Notes under the pieces: model-generated | What the model was told of the DNA's origin: nothing | Databases searched by the model: none | What the model saw: only the letters and a program-made list of their open reading frames with translations | Shown here: piece after piece, positions 6,860 through 13,617 of the stretch | Position numbering within the stretch: position 1 is the stretch's first letter | How the letters are laid out: every line of letters begins with the position of its first letter | Made by a program: the position numbers and the translations under genes | Origin: Deinococcus sp. Leaf326 | GTDB taxonomy: Bacteria > Deinococcota > Deinococci > Deinococcales > Deinococcaceae | Direction of reading: 5' to 3' | NCBI RefSeq assembly: GCF_001424185.1 | Contig: NZ_LMOM01000029.1 | Span: 1,202 to 21,877, forward strand | DNA length: 20,676 nucleotides

Positions 6860-7042
6860 TCATTCCAGATTTTCCCAGCGCCGCCGTACCGCTTCCCACT
6901 CGGCGCGTCGCCGCGCTTCGGTGGCCGCGAGTTCTTCTCGACGGGCCACAATCTCCTGGACACGGCGCCGCTGCTGCTCGAGCCAGGCCTCAATCTCACG
7001 CGCGCTGCGGTCCGGATGACAGGATTCGGTGCGCTTGTCCAT
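6860..7042 (-). CDS. Small charged coiled-coil protein, 60 aa
   Basis: It starts MDKRTESCHPDRSAREIEAW and continues with a long uninterrupted amphipathic, Glu/Arg-rich helix (REIEAWLEQQRRRVQEIVAR and beyond) to the end, predicting a short coiled coil. There is no signal peptide or membrane segment. It has a good promoter directly before the ATG (TGGACA, 18 nt, TACGCT, 5 nt, ATG) and no Shine-Dalgarno, implying a leaderless message. The function is unknown. It is first of a likely two-gene unit with the 82-aa gene. Confidence 0.6.
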   Translation of the reverse strand: MDKRTESCHPDRSAREIEAWLEQQRRRVQEIVARREELAATEARRRAEWEAVRRRWENLE

Positions 7043-7047
7043 GCTTC

Positions 7048-7077
7048 AGCGTAAGCAGTCGCTTCCACGCCTGTCCA
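7048..7077 (-). promoter_or_regulatory. Promoter of the 60-aa coiled-coil gene (leaderless type)
   Basis: On the minus strand TGGACA (7072-7077) and TACGCT (7048-7053) are separated by 18 nt, and the ATG begins 5 nt after the -10. This is the best-supported leaderless-type promoter in the window because both boxes are present. Confidence 0.55.
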
Positions 7078-7244
7078 CAGACGACCGGGGAGCCCCCGTG
7101 TGGAGACGGCCTCTCGGCGCTGGTACGCTCTGGCGGCCGGACTCCAGCACTCGGCCCGCCAATACCGCAACCAGATATCCTCGAGTTCTTGCTGCTACAC
7201 CCCTGGGCCATGGGAGTTCCTGCTCGGGCGGATCGGGACGTCGT

Positions 7245-7550
7245 CTAGAGATGAAATACGCCGCGCTGCTGGGGATGAACGAGGTCCAGGTATTCGGGGT
7301 GTTTGCGGATATAGCCGGCGATGAACGGGCACATCGGGACCACGAGTTTGCCCTGGGTGCGGATATCTTCCAGCGCCGTCCGGGCCAGCTGCCCACCCAG
7401 TCCCTCTCCCTCGTGGCCCGGTTCGATCTCGGTATGCGGGAGCATGACGGCAAGGTCCCCGATCGCCCTGAACTCGGCGAATCCCAGCAGTCGTCCATCC
7501 TGGCGCAGCTCATACCGGTGCTGCTCATCGTTGCGGGTCACTTCGGCCAT
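7245..7550 (-). CDS. YjdJ-like GNAT-fold N-acetyltransferase, 101 aa
   Basis: A small single-domain GNAT-like protein. The core HTEIEPGHEGEGLGGQLART (residues 39-58) contains the acetyl-CoA pyrophosphate-binding turn, and CPFIAGYIRKHPEY (74-87) is the signature of the YjdJ-type short acetyltransferase family. At ~100 aa it is the usual length for that family, shorter than full GNATs. The start at 7550 was chosen because GAGGAG lies 6 nt upstream and the family begins here; an in-frame ATG 39 codons earlier lies in the neighbouring gene. It follows the Fe-S/CDGSH gene by 10 nt, the same partnership as E. coli yjdI-yjdJ. The acceptor substrate is unknown. Confidence 0.88.
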   Translation of the reverse strand: MAEVTRNDEQHRYELRQDGRLLGFAEFRAIGDLAVMLPHTEIEPGHEGEGLGGQLARTALEDIRTQGKLVVPMCPFIAGYIRKHPEYLDLVHPQQRGVFHL

Positions 7551-7560
7551 ACAAGTCTCC

Positions 7561-8037
7561 TCAGTCCGTATTGATCTTCTGCCCACCAGCGGCCTGGAAA
7601 CCGATCTGACGGTGGGCCCCAGTGCAGTAGGGTTTGTTGTCGCTGGCACCGCAGCGGTACAGGGCAAGGCGAGTGTCTTTCACGGTGCCGCTGGGCACCG
7701 AGCCCTCGGGGGCATAGACCGTCAGGTCGCCGCGCAGAAACAGCGGGCCGTTTTCCCGCGCCTCTACCGTCGCAGCTCCGGGCTGTTCGGGACTTCCCTC
7801 GCGCAGGACGTAGTGCAGTGCCCCCGTGGGGCAGCGGCGGACCACTTCGGCGACCTGCTCGGCAAGGGCCTGATCTGCCCGAATCCAGGGCTTCTCCGCA
7901 GGGTTGAAGACCTGTGGGAGCCCGCGGACACAGGCGGCGTAATGAATACACCGGGCCTTGTCGTAATACACGCTGATGTCCGGAGCCGTATAGGCGCGGC
8001 CCCACTGCTCCGGCGCAGCACTCGTCTGTTCAGTCAT
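7561..8037 (-). CDS. YjdI-type Fe-S protein fused to a variant CDGSH domain, 158 aa
   Basis: Two iron-sulfur modules. Residues ~16-76 form a divergent mono-cluster ferredoxin domain of the YjdI type, with CIHYAACVRGLPQVF (Cys30, Cys36) and RRCPTGALHY (Cys69). Residues ~123-146 form a CDGSH domain: YRCGASDNKPYCTGAH. In the canonical motif C-x-C-x2-S-x3-P-x-C-D-G-S-H, the first Cys here is Tyr127 (codon TAC) and the Asp is Thr139; Cys129, Cys138 and His142 remain. The start was set at 8037, where GAGGGAG lies upstream; an ATG 7 codons earlier is inside that ribosome site. The likely role is electron transfer or redox sensing, coupled to the YjdJ-like protein encoded 10 nt downstream. Whether the C-terminal cluster assembles is uncertain. 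Confidence 0.9.
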   Translation of the reverse strand: MTEQTSAAPEQWGRAYTAPDISVYYDKARCIHYAACVRGLPQVFNPAEKPWIRADQALAEQVAEVVRRCPTGALHYVLREGSPEQPGAATVEARENGPLFLRGDLTVYAPEGSVPSGTVKDTRLALYRCGASDNKPYCTGAHRQIGFQAAGGQKINTD

Positions 8038-8290
8038 CGGATCTCCCTCTGCTCTCAACGTATCCCATCGGGCACGGATCTTCCCAGACGCGCCACCCGA
8101 ACTCGTCCATTGCTGGCCCGGATGTTTCTCGGTGCACGCCAGAACCGGCCGCCTTCGTCAGGTCACCTCTCCTCATTCCCACAGCCCGAGGCGGTTCCCC
8201 AGAAGCGTGCTTTTCGGGAGATGTCCCCTGCGCTGCCTAACGTTTCCCCCTCGACCCGTTCGCCATGCGGGCGTGGACTCCTCTGCCCTG

Positions 8291-8309
8291 CCCGGCTCAG
8301 CGCGCCGGG
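8291..8309 (-). other. Hairpin across the stop codon of the glycosyltransferase gene
   Basis: CCCGGC-TCAGCGC-GCCGGG is a perfect 6-bp stem whose loop contains the TGA stop of the gene ending at 8297. There is no T run on the minus strand, so it is at best a weak or factor-dependent end. The gap 8038-8290 shows no convincing gene and no clear promoter for the Fe-S gene. Confidence 0.3.
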
Positions 8310-9388
8310 TACTCGCGGCCCTTCCAGCGCACGGTGCGGCGCAGGGCCAGCACGTAGGCCGGTAGGGCCAGCAGGGGGGTGATCGGCCCGAGCAGTCCCT
8401 CGGCGAGGTCGGGAACCCGGCGGCGCCCGGAGACGAGGTTCACGAGCGCGCGCTCCGCGACGCCTGCCAGCCGCAGCGCCCGGACTCCCGGCGACGCCGG
8501 CAACAGCCACGGCGCCGTATAGACGAGCAGATGCCACACCCCCAGCCCGAGAAGCAGGGCGCGTGAGTCGAGGTGCACGCCGAGGGCATTTTTGCCGAAG
8601 CCGCGCAGCGACTCACGGTAGCCCCGGTACATCGTGACCTCCACGCATGCCTGCCCCAGCGCGGGGACAACCCGCCCCCCTCCGGCCTTGAGCCGCCGGG
8701 CCAGCTGGGTGTCCTCCAGAATGTCGGCGCGCACGGCCGCGTGTCCCCCGGCGCGCCAGTACGCCGCCCGCCGAAAAGCCATGAGCTGCCCATTGGCGAC
8801 GGTGGCGAGCGGCCAGTGCGTGCGCAGCAGCAGGTACGGCAGCCACCCCAGGACCACGGCGTCCACCAGCGGCGTCAGCCCCCGCGCACCTGGGGTCAGG
8901 CCCGTGTGGCGCGGCAGGACGGTCAGGAGGTCGGCGCGGCTGGTCTCCAGCGCGTGCAGCACTGCACCCAGCGCGCCGGGGCGCCAGAACACGTCGGCGT
9001 CGGTAAAAACCAGGAGGTCGCCGCCTGCGGCGCAGGCCATTTGCTCGCAGGCCCAGGATTTTCCCACCCAGCCGGGCGGCAGGGGCGCGCCCCGGATGAC
9101 CCGCGCGCCCAGCGCGGCCGCGAGACCCGCCGTACCGTCGGCCGAGTGGTCGTCAAGGACCAGCACTTCACCCGCTCCCTGCGCGAGCACGCCCGGTAAG
9201 GTCAGCGGCAGTGTGTGGGCCTCGTCGCGCGCCGGAATCAGGATGGAGACGCGCGCGGCCCCCGGCGGCGTGGGCCGGGGCCGCAACCGGGGGAAAACCA
9301 CGGCGTTGAGGAGCAGGGTGGCCGCCTTACCCACGAAAAAAGCCCCCGCGCCGAGGACATACAGGCGCTCCAACCCGCTCGCCTTCAT
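8297..9388 (-). CDS. Family 2 glycosyltransferase, membrane-associated, 363 aa
   Basis: A GT-A-fold glycosyltransferase of the CrtQ/HpnB-like group. An N-terminal membrane helix (~11-32) precedes [11 protein letters not shown] (46-56), the nucleotide-binding DDHSADGT (79-86), [11 protein letters not shown] (103-113), the metal-binding DAD (130-132), and [12 protein letters not shown] (223-234) with the likely catalytic Glu/Asp. [14 protein letters not shown] (254-267) replaces the usual QxxRW. Two or three hydrophobic helices follow to the C-terminus, so it acts on a lipid-like acceptor at the membrane. Its ATG overlaps the TGA of the condensing-enzyme gene (ATGA), so the two are translationally coupled and it is the last gene of the operon. 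It probably adds a sugar to the acyl product of the upstream enzymes; donor and acceptor are unknown. Confidence 0.88.
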   Translation of the reverse strand: MKASGLERLYVLGAGAFFVGKAATLLLNAVVFPRLRPRPTPPGAARVSILIPARDEAHTLPLTLPGVLAQGAGEVLVLDDHSADGTAGLAAALGARVIRGAPLPPGWVGKSWACEQMACAAGGDLLVFTDADVFWRPGALGAVLHALETSRADLLTVLPRHTGLTPGARGLTPLVDAVVLGWLPYLLLRTHWPLATVANGQLMAFRRAAYWRAGGHAAVRADILEDTQLARRLKAGGGRVVPALGQACVEVTMYRGYRESLRGFGKNALGVHLDSRALLLGLGVWHLLVYTAPWLLPASPGVRALRLAGVAERALVNLVSGRRRVPDLAEGLLGPITPLLALPAYVLALRRTVRWKGREYPAR

Positions 9389-10416
9389 ACCCGCAGGATG
9401 AGGCCGCCCACGCTCAGGCCCGCCCCGGTGCCCACGAGGAGCAGAATCTGGGGGGCCGGCGCGACCTCGGCCGGACGGGACAGCGCGCGGTGCAGGGTCA
9501 GAGGCAGGCTGGCCGCCACCACGTTGCCCAGGGTCGCCAGCGTGGTTTCCGTCTGCTCTGGGGGCCAGCCCGAGCGGCGCATGAGTTCCAGGCCCGCCGC
9601 GCTCGCCTGATGCGGCACCACCCGGTCAATGCCCGGCAGGCCGGTGCTTAGGCCGGGGCGCAGCCGCTCCAGAAAGCCCGGCACGACCTGCGCGGCCAGG
9701 CGCAGCACGCGCCGCCCCTGCATGTCGAAGGTGAAGTCCAGTGGCCCCGCATCCGGGTGCCCCGGCGGCAACAGGCTCCCGCCGCCCCGGATGCGGGTGT
9801 GGTCGGCGCCCTCGGGGTAGGTCTCAAAGCGCATGGCCTGTACCCCCTCCCCACCTTCCGCGCGGCCCACGAGCACGGCGGCGGCCCCGTCCCCGATGAG
9901 CAGAGCACTCTCCGGCTGGGCAAAGTTCAGGCCCAGGCTGCCCGCCTCGCTGCTCACGATGAGGATGTGCTGGGCCTGCCCTGCATGCAGCAGCAGCGCC
10001 GCGTGATGCAGCGCGAGCAGAAAGCTCAGGCAGGTGCCGTGCAGGCTGTAGGCCGCGGCCCCCCGCAGCCCGAGTTCGCGCGCCAGCAGCGCCGCGCCGT
10101 CGGGAATGGGCTGGAGCTGGCTGCCGCTGGCGTTGAGCAGCACGTCCACCTGGCCTACCTCCAAGCTCGCCGCGTCCAGCGCGCACCGGGCCGCCTCGGC
10201 CCCCAGCGAGAGGGCGGTCTCGCCCTCCGAGAGCCAGCGCCGCTCGCGCACGCCGCTGCGGGCCTCGGCCAGCTGGGGGTCCAGGCCGCAGCGCGCGGCG
10301 ACCTCGGCGGTCGGGACCACCCGGCGCGGCAACGCCTCGGCAGTGGCGAGAATGCGCAGGCCCAGGGATTCGGCACTGTGGCCAGCGCTATATCCGGCGC
10401 TCGCTTGGTCGGTCAT
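9385..10416 (-). CDS. KASIII-like condensing enzyme (FabH/OleA-type thiolase fold), 343 aa
   Basis: Joins acyl thioesters by Claisen condensation. The complete Cys-His-Asn triad is visible: Cys129 in SLHGTCLSF, His269 in [10 protein letters not shown] and Asn298 in [18 protein letters not shown] near 54-61, [11 protein letters not shown] near 174-184 and [10 protein letters not shown] at the C-terminus are also typical of the family. The start was placed at 10416, because GGAGGAG lies just upstream and the ATG overlaps the preceding stop (ATGA); a longer frame adds an Arg-rich shadow. It could be an OleA-type enzyme condensing two acyl-CoAs head to head or a FabH-type enzyme using malonyl-ACP; no acyl carrier protein gene is nearby, which leans to the former. 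Class is confident, substrate inferred. Confidence 0.9.
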   Translation of the reverse strand: MTDQASAGYSAGHSAESLGLRILATAEALPRRVVPTAEVAARCGLDPQLAEARSGVRERRWLSEGETALSLGAEAARCALDAASLEVGQVDVLLNASGSQLQPIPDGAALLARELGLRGAAAYSLHGTCLSFLLALHHAALLLHAGQAQHILIVSSEAGSLGLNFAQPESALLIGDGAAAVLVGRAEGGEGVQAMRFETYPEGADHTRIRGGGSLLPPGHPDAGPLDFTFDMQGRRVLRLAAQVVPGFLERLRPGLSTGLPGIDRVVPHQASAAGLELMRRSGWPPEQTETTLATLGNVVAASLPLTLHRALSRPAEVAPAPQILLLVGTGAGLSVGGLILRV

Positions 10417-11738
10417 GCGTCTCCTCCGCCTCCATCCTGCCACGTCCGCACGACCCGGCGACGCTTGGTTCCGGGCACGGCGGGAGGCAGCGGCCCGCAT
10501 ACGACCTCCGGCTCGGTGGCCCCGCTGCGGGCCAGAGCGCGGCTCACCTCGGCGGCAGCGGCGGCACGCACCTCCGCCCCGTCGGGGTCCAAGCCCAGGG
10601 CCAGGGTGCGCGGGCCGGTCTGCTCGGCGCGGTACTCGCGCAGACCGGGCACGCGGTCCAGCGCCCCCCGCAGAAAATCGGGCCAGACGGTGACCTGCCC
10701 GCCCGCGCGGGTTGGTAGTTGCAGCGCGTCGTCCTGCCGACCGGCGATGTGGGCGACGCGCCGCGCCGCCAGCCCGCAGGGGCAGGGGGTGTCCAGCACG
10801 AGCACGTCGTCGAGCCGGTGACGGATCAGGGGCTGGACCCGGCGGCGCAGGTCGGTGACGACCGGGCGCAGGTGGCCGCCCCCCAGGTCCTCGAAGTCGA
10901 AGTGGACGTGGGCCTCGTTGAGGTGCAGCGACCCGTGCGCGCAGGGCAGCCCCAGCAGGCCCTCGGTCGCCTGATACACCTCGGCGACCGGCCCGAAGCC
11001 GGCAGCCAGGGCGCGGCGGTCGTCCGGGTCGAGCACCTCGGCCACGCTGACCACGCGCTCGGGGTGGGCGCGGGCACCAGTCTCCAGCAGCGCGCGCAGC
11101 ACGCTGGGCGGTCCCACGAGCAGGGTCGGGTCCAGTTTGGTCAGCTCACGCGCCAATTCGGAGACCGGACGCAGCAGGTCCAGAAAATGGAAGCTCAGGT
11201 GCCGGCCCTGTACGCTGCGGTACAGCCCGCCCTCGGCGCGCAGCACGAAGGCCACCCGCGCGGGACGCAGCAACCCCAGCGGCCAGCCCGGCAGCAGCCG
11301 GCGCAGCATGACCCCAGCCCAGGCGAGGCGTTCGGCGCGCCCCACCACGAAGACCCCGCGCGTGCCGCTGGTACCGGTCGAGAGCCCCACCGTGAAGCGC
11401 CCGGCGGGGGTCACGAGTTCAGGCGAGAAATCGCGGCTCTCCTCGGCCTGCCGCGCCACGCGGCGCACCTCCTCCAGACGCAGGCCTGCTGTGTTCAGCA
11501 CGTCGAAGTGGGCGGTCATCTCGGCCTTGCCGACTGGCGGCAGATCGCGCCACGCGCGCAGGGGCAGACTCGCCTGCAGAAAACGGCTCGCCGTGTAGGG
11601 GCTGTGGGCGGCCACCCAGCGCAGATGTTCGTGGGCCAGCCGCGCCGCGTAGCGTTCCAGGGCGGCGCGCTCGCGGAAGAGCAGACGGCCCTCCCGCAGC
11701 GCATGCGCCAGCACCACCAGGCGGTCGAGGTCAGGCAT
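10413..11738 (-). CDS. F390-synthetase/PaaK-like adenylate-forming ligase, 441 aa
   Basis: A member of the ANL (acyl-AMP/acyl-CoA) superfamily, closest by pattern to coenzyme F390 synthetase-related and phenylacetate-CoA ligase proteins. The P-loop is LSTGTSGTRG (119-128), the core motif is YQATEG (255-260), RHRLDDVLVLD starts at 307, and HIAGRQDD (330-337) marks the hinge. PGTKRRR (422-428) supplies the probable catalytic Lys425 of the mobile C-terminal domain. CPCG at 319-322 may be a metal-binding pair. It should activate a carboxylic acid as acyl-adenylate, then pass it to CoA, an amine or an internal hydroxyl. The ATG overlaps the MBL gene by 8 nt, with GGGGAGA upstream. It takes the position OleC has in the ole pathway but is of a different ANL branch. 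Confidence 0.85.
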   Translation of the reverse strand: MPDLDRLVVLAHALREGRLLFRERAALERYAARLAHEHLRWVAAHSPYTASRFLQASLPLRAWRDLPPVGKAEMTAHFDVLNTAGLRLEEVRRVARQAEESRDFSPELVTPAGRFTVGLSTGTSGTRGVFVVGRAERLAWAGVMLRRLLPGWPLGLLRPARVAFVLRAEGGLYRSVQGRHLSFHFLDLLRPVSELARELTKLDPTLLVGPPSVLRALLETGARAHPERVVSVAEVLDPDDRRALAAGFGPVAEVYQATEGLLGLPCAHGSLHLNEAHVHFDFEDLGGGHLRPVVTDLRRRVQPLIRHRLDDVLVLDTPCPCGLAARRVAHIAGRQDDALQLPTRAGGQVTVWPDFLRGALDRVPGLREYRAEQTGPRTLALGLDPDGAEVRAAAAAEVSRALARSGATEPEVVCGPLPPAVPGTKRRRVVRTWQDGGGGDA

Positions 11739-12600
11739 GTGGAGTCTCCCCTGGAGACTCAGGCACGTCGTGGCTCACGATCACGCGGGCGTGAGGATGC
11801 GCCGCAAGCCATGCGCGGACTTTCGCCCGGCTCTCCCGCTCGCCGCGCACGTCCCAGAAGGCGGCGCGGGCCAGTGGGTGCGGCTCGCCCCCCTCCCGGA
11901 GCGCCCCGACGTGGTAGGCCACGTCGCCGGCCAGCAGGGTCCAGCCCTGTCCTTCCGGCCCGGCAGCCCCGGTGCGCACCAGCAGTGCCACCATGCCGGG
12001 GGCATGGCCCGGCACCGGCAGGGCGTAGACCAGCCCGTCTCCGAACACGTCGGCCGCGCGGTTGAAGGGAGCCAGTTCAGGCGGCGCGGGGGCAAAGACC
12101 AGCGGCGAGAGCCGGTCGCCGAAGTCCGGCGGCAGCACCTCGGGCAGGAAGGCGCGGCGCACCGCCCGCAGGCCGCGCAGGGCCCGCAGCGGCGCGTATG
12201 CCTGCGGATCGAGCACGAAGCGCGCCCGGGGCAGCTCGCGCAGCGCCCCCACATGGTCAGCATGCAGGTGAGAGACGATCACCTCGCGGATATCGCTGGG
12301 CATCAGGCCCAGGCGAGCGAGCTGGGCGGGCAGGGTCTGCGTGGCCGGCAGGCGCACGGGCGTCACCAGGCCGTACAGCACGCCGGGCCAACGCCGCATA
12401 GCCGCCGGGACCGCGGCGCCGTAGCCGGTGTCGAACAACACCGGCCCGCGCCGGGGATGAAACAGCAGCGCGAACCCCGCCGGGTAGGCCCGTAGCCGCC
12501 AGGGCGCGCCGCGCTCGGTCAGCGCAGCAACGTTCAGACAGAACCCGGCCACCAGGGGCACGACGTCCACCCGGTCCGGCCCTGGGGTCGGCCGGATCAC
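11731..12600 (-). CDS. Metallo-beta-lactamase-fold hydrolase, 289 aa
   Basis: A glyoxalase II/lactonase-type MBL protein. HLHADH (111-116) is the HxHxDH metal motif. His199 in PGHAPGM, Asp226 in AGDVAYH and His277 in VSHD complete a two-zinc site. FDTGYG at 56-61 is the usual early strand. The start is GTG at 12600 with GTGA overlapping the stop of the SDR gene and GAGG upstream. The longer frame to 12870 is rejected because its extension is the Pro/Ala/Arg-rich shadow of the SDR gene. In this operon it may hydrolyse a thioester or lactone intermediate, taking the place of OleB. AHL lactonases share this fold, but no quorum-signalling genes are in the operon. Fold certain, substrate unknown. 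Confidence 0.9.
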   Translation of the reverse strand: MIRPTPGPDRVDVVPLVAGFCLNVAALTERGAPWRLRAYPAGFALLFHPRRGPVLFDTGYGAAVPAAMRRWPGVLYGLVTPVRLPATQTLPAQLARLGLMPSDIREVIVSHLHADHVGALRELPRARFVLDPQAYAPLRALRGLRAVRRAFLPEVLPPDFGDRLSPLVFAPAPPELAPFNRAADVFGDGLVYALPVPGHAPGMVALLVRTGAAGPEGQGWTLLAGDVAYHVGALREGGEPHPLARAAFWDVRGERESRAKVRAWLAAHPHARVIVSHDVPESPGETPHA

Positions 12601-13556
12601 GGCAGCCGCCTCAGCACATCGTCCAGGCCCGCGCCCGGCTGCACGGGGGGCACGTAACCCAGCCGCGTGCGGGCGCGGGTCAGGTCCAGCGACATGGGGC
12701 GGGTCAGCAGCCGCACGCCGCTGGCCGTCAGGGGCGGCTCGGGACGCTGTGGGTGCAACCGGGCCAGGGTTTCGAGGACGGCAGCCGCGCCCTCCAGCAG
12801 CGCCGGGGGCACGTAGCGCCGGGGCCGGGGCACTCCCAGGCGGTCGGCGAGGCGGTCCAGGGTCGCCCACAGCGGCACCGCCTCGCCGTCGGTGACGTTG
12901 AACAGCCCCGGCACCGGGTGAGCCAGGGCCAGCGCGGCGGCGTGGGCGGCGTTGTCCACATGGGTGAGCTCGGTCCAGACCTCGCCCCGCGTGAGGCGCG
13001 GCAGGCGACCGGTGCGCAGCGCGCGTGCGAGGCGCGGCACGAGCGCCGTGTCACCCGGCCCGTACAGCCCGCGTGGCCGCAGCACCACCGCTGCCGGGTG
13101 GGCCAGGCGCACCGCCTCCTCGGCCATGAACTTGCTGCGGGCGTACAGACTGTCGAAGCGGGGGCCGACCGGCAGGCTTTCGGGCACCTGTACATGATGG
13201 CCGGTGGCGTTGTACACACTCGGGGTGCTGACATGCACCAGGACCAGTCCCCGGCGCGCGCAGGCCTGGGCCAGCCGGGCACTGACGGTGACGTTGTCCG
13301 CCACGAAATCCTCCCAGCGGCCCCACAGGGTGGAGCGGGCGGCAGAGTGGATCACGACGTCCGCGCCGTCCAGCAGGCCCTCCCATTGTTCCGGGCGGCG
13401 CAACTCGGCGGAGACGAAGTTCACGCCCGAGGCCCGCAGCCGCTCGCCCGCTGCCGGATCGCGTCCGGTGCCGGTCACCGTATGGCCGTCCTGCGTAAGC
13501 CGGCGCGCAACCACGCCCCCCAGAAATCCGGTCGCGCCCGTCACCAGAACCCGCAT
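12597..13556 (-). CDS. NAD(P)-dependent extended SDR, OleD/3-beta-HSD-like, 319 aa
   Basis: An atypical/extended short-chain dehydrogenase. GATGFLG (7-13) is the Rossmann glycine motif, VIHSAA (68-73) is typical, VHVSTPSVY (107-115) carries the catalytic Ser/Thr and YARSK (138-142) is the active-site Tyr-x3-Lys. This layout fits 3-beta-hydroxysteroid dehydrogenase-like reductases such as OleD, which reduces the 2-alkyl-3-oxo acid made by OleA. The start is taken at 13556 because the family begins MRVLVTG and a TATGCT -10 box sits 7 nt before it; the ATG 4 codons earlier would overlap that box. It is the first gene of the five-gene operon, 61 nt after the stop of the 694-aa gene. Confidence 0.88.
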   Translation of the reverse strand: MRVLVTGATGFLGGVVARRLTQDGHTVTGTGRDPAAGERLRASGVNFVSAELRRPEQWEGLLDGADVVIHSAARSTLWGRWEDFVADNVTVSARLAQACARRGLVLVHVSTPSVYNATGHHVQVPESLPVGPRFDSLYARSKFMAEEAVRLAHPAAVVLRPRGLYGPGDTALVPRLARALRTGRLPRLTRGEVWTELTHVDNAAHAAALALAHPVPGLFNVTDGEAVPLWATLDRLADRLGVPRPRRYVPPALLEGAAAVLETLARLHPQRPEPPLTASGVRLLTRPMSLDLTRARTRLGYVPPVQPGAGLDDVLRRLP

Positions 13557-13563
13557 GGGCGGC

Positions 13564-13569
13564 AGCATA
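13564..13569 (-). promoter_or_regulatory. Candidate leaderless -10 box for the five-gene lipid-type operon
   Basis: The minus strand reads TATGCT, 7 nt (GCCGCCC), then ATG of the SDR gene. No good -35 is seen (CGGTCG at 17 nt). If real, the operon has its own promoter separate from the upstream 694-aa gene; otherwise all six genes may be co-transcribed. Confidence 0.4.
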
Positions 13570-13617
13570 GAGCATCCATCCCTAACCGACCGCGCGGGAA
13601 CGGAGCGCGGCGCCCGT

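Noticed and set aside
7046..7528. 160-aa minus frame overlapping the GNAT gene
   Set aside because: It is Arg/Ser/Pro-rich shadow in another frame; the 101-aa frame carries the YjdJ/GNAT motifs and a good ribosome site.
12601..12870. N-terminal extension of the MBL hydrolase to an upstream ATG
   Set aside because: The added 90 residues are a frame-shifted shadow of the SDR gene; GTG at 12600 with GTGA overlap and GAGG upstream fits the family start.
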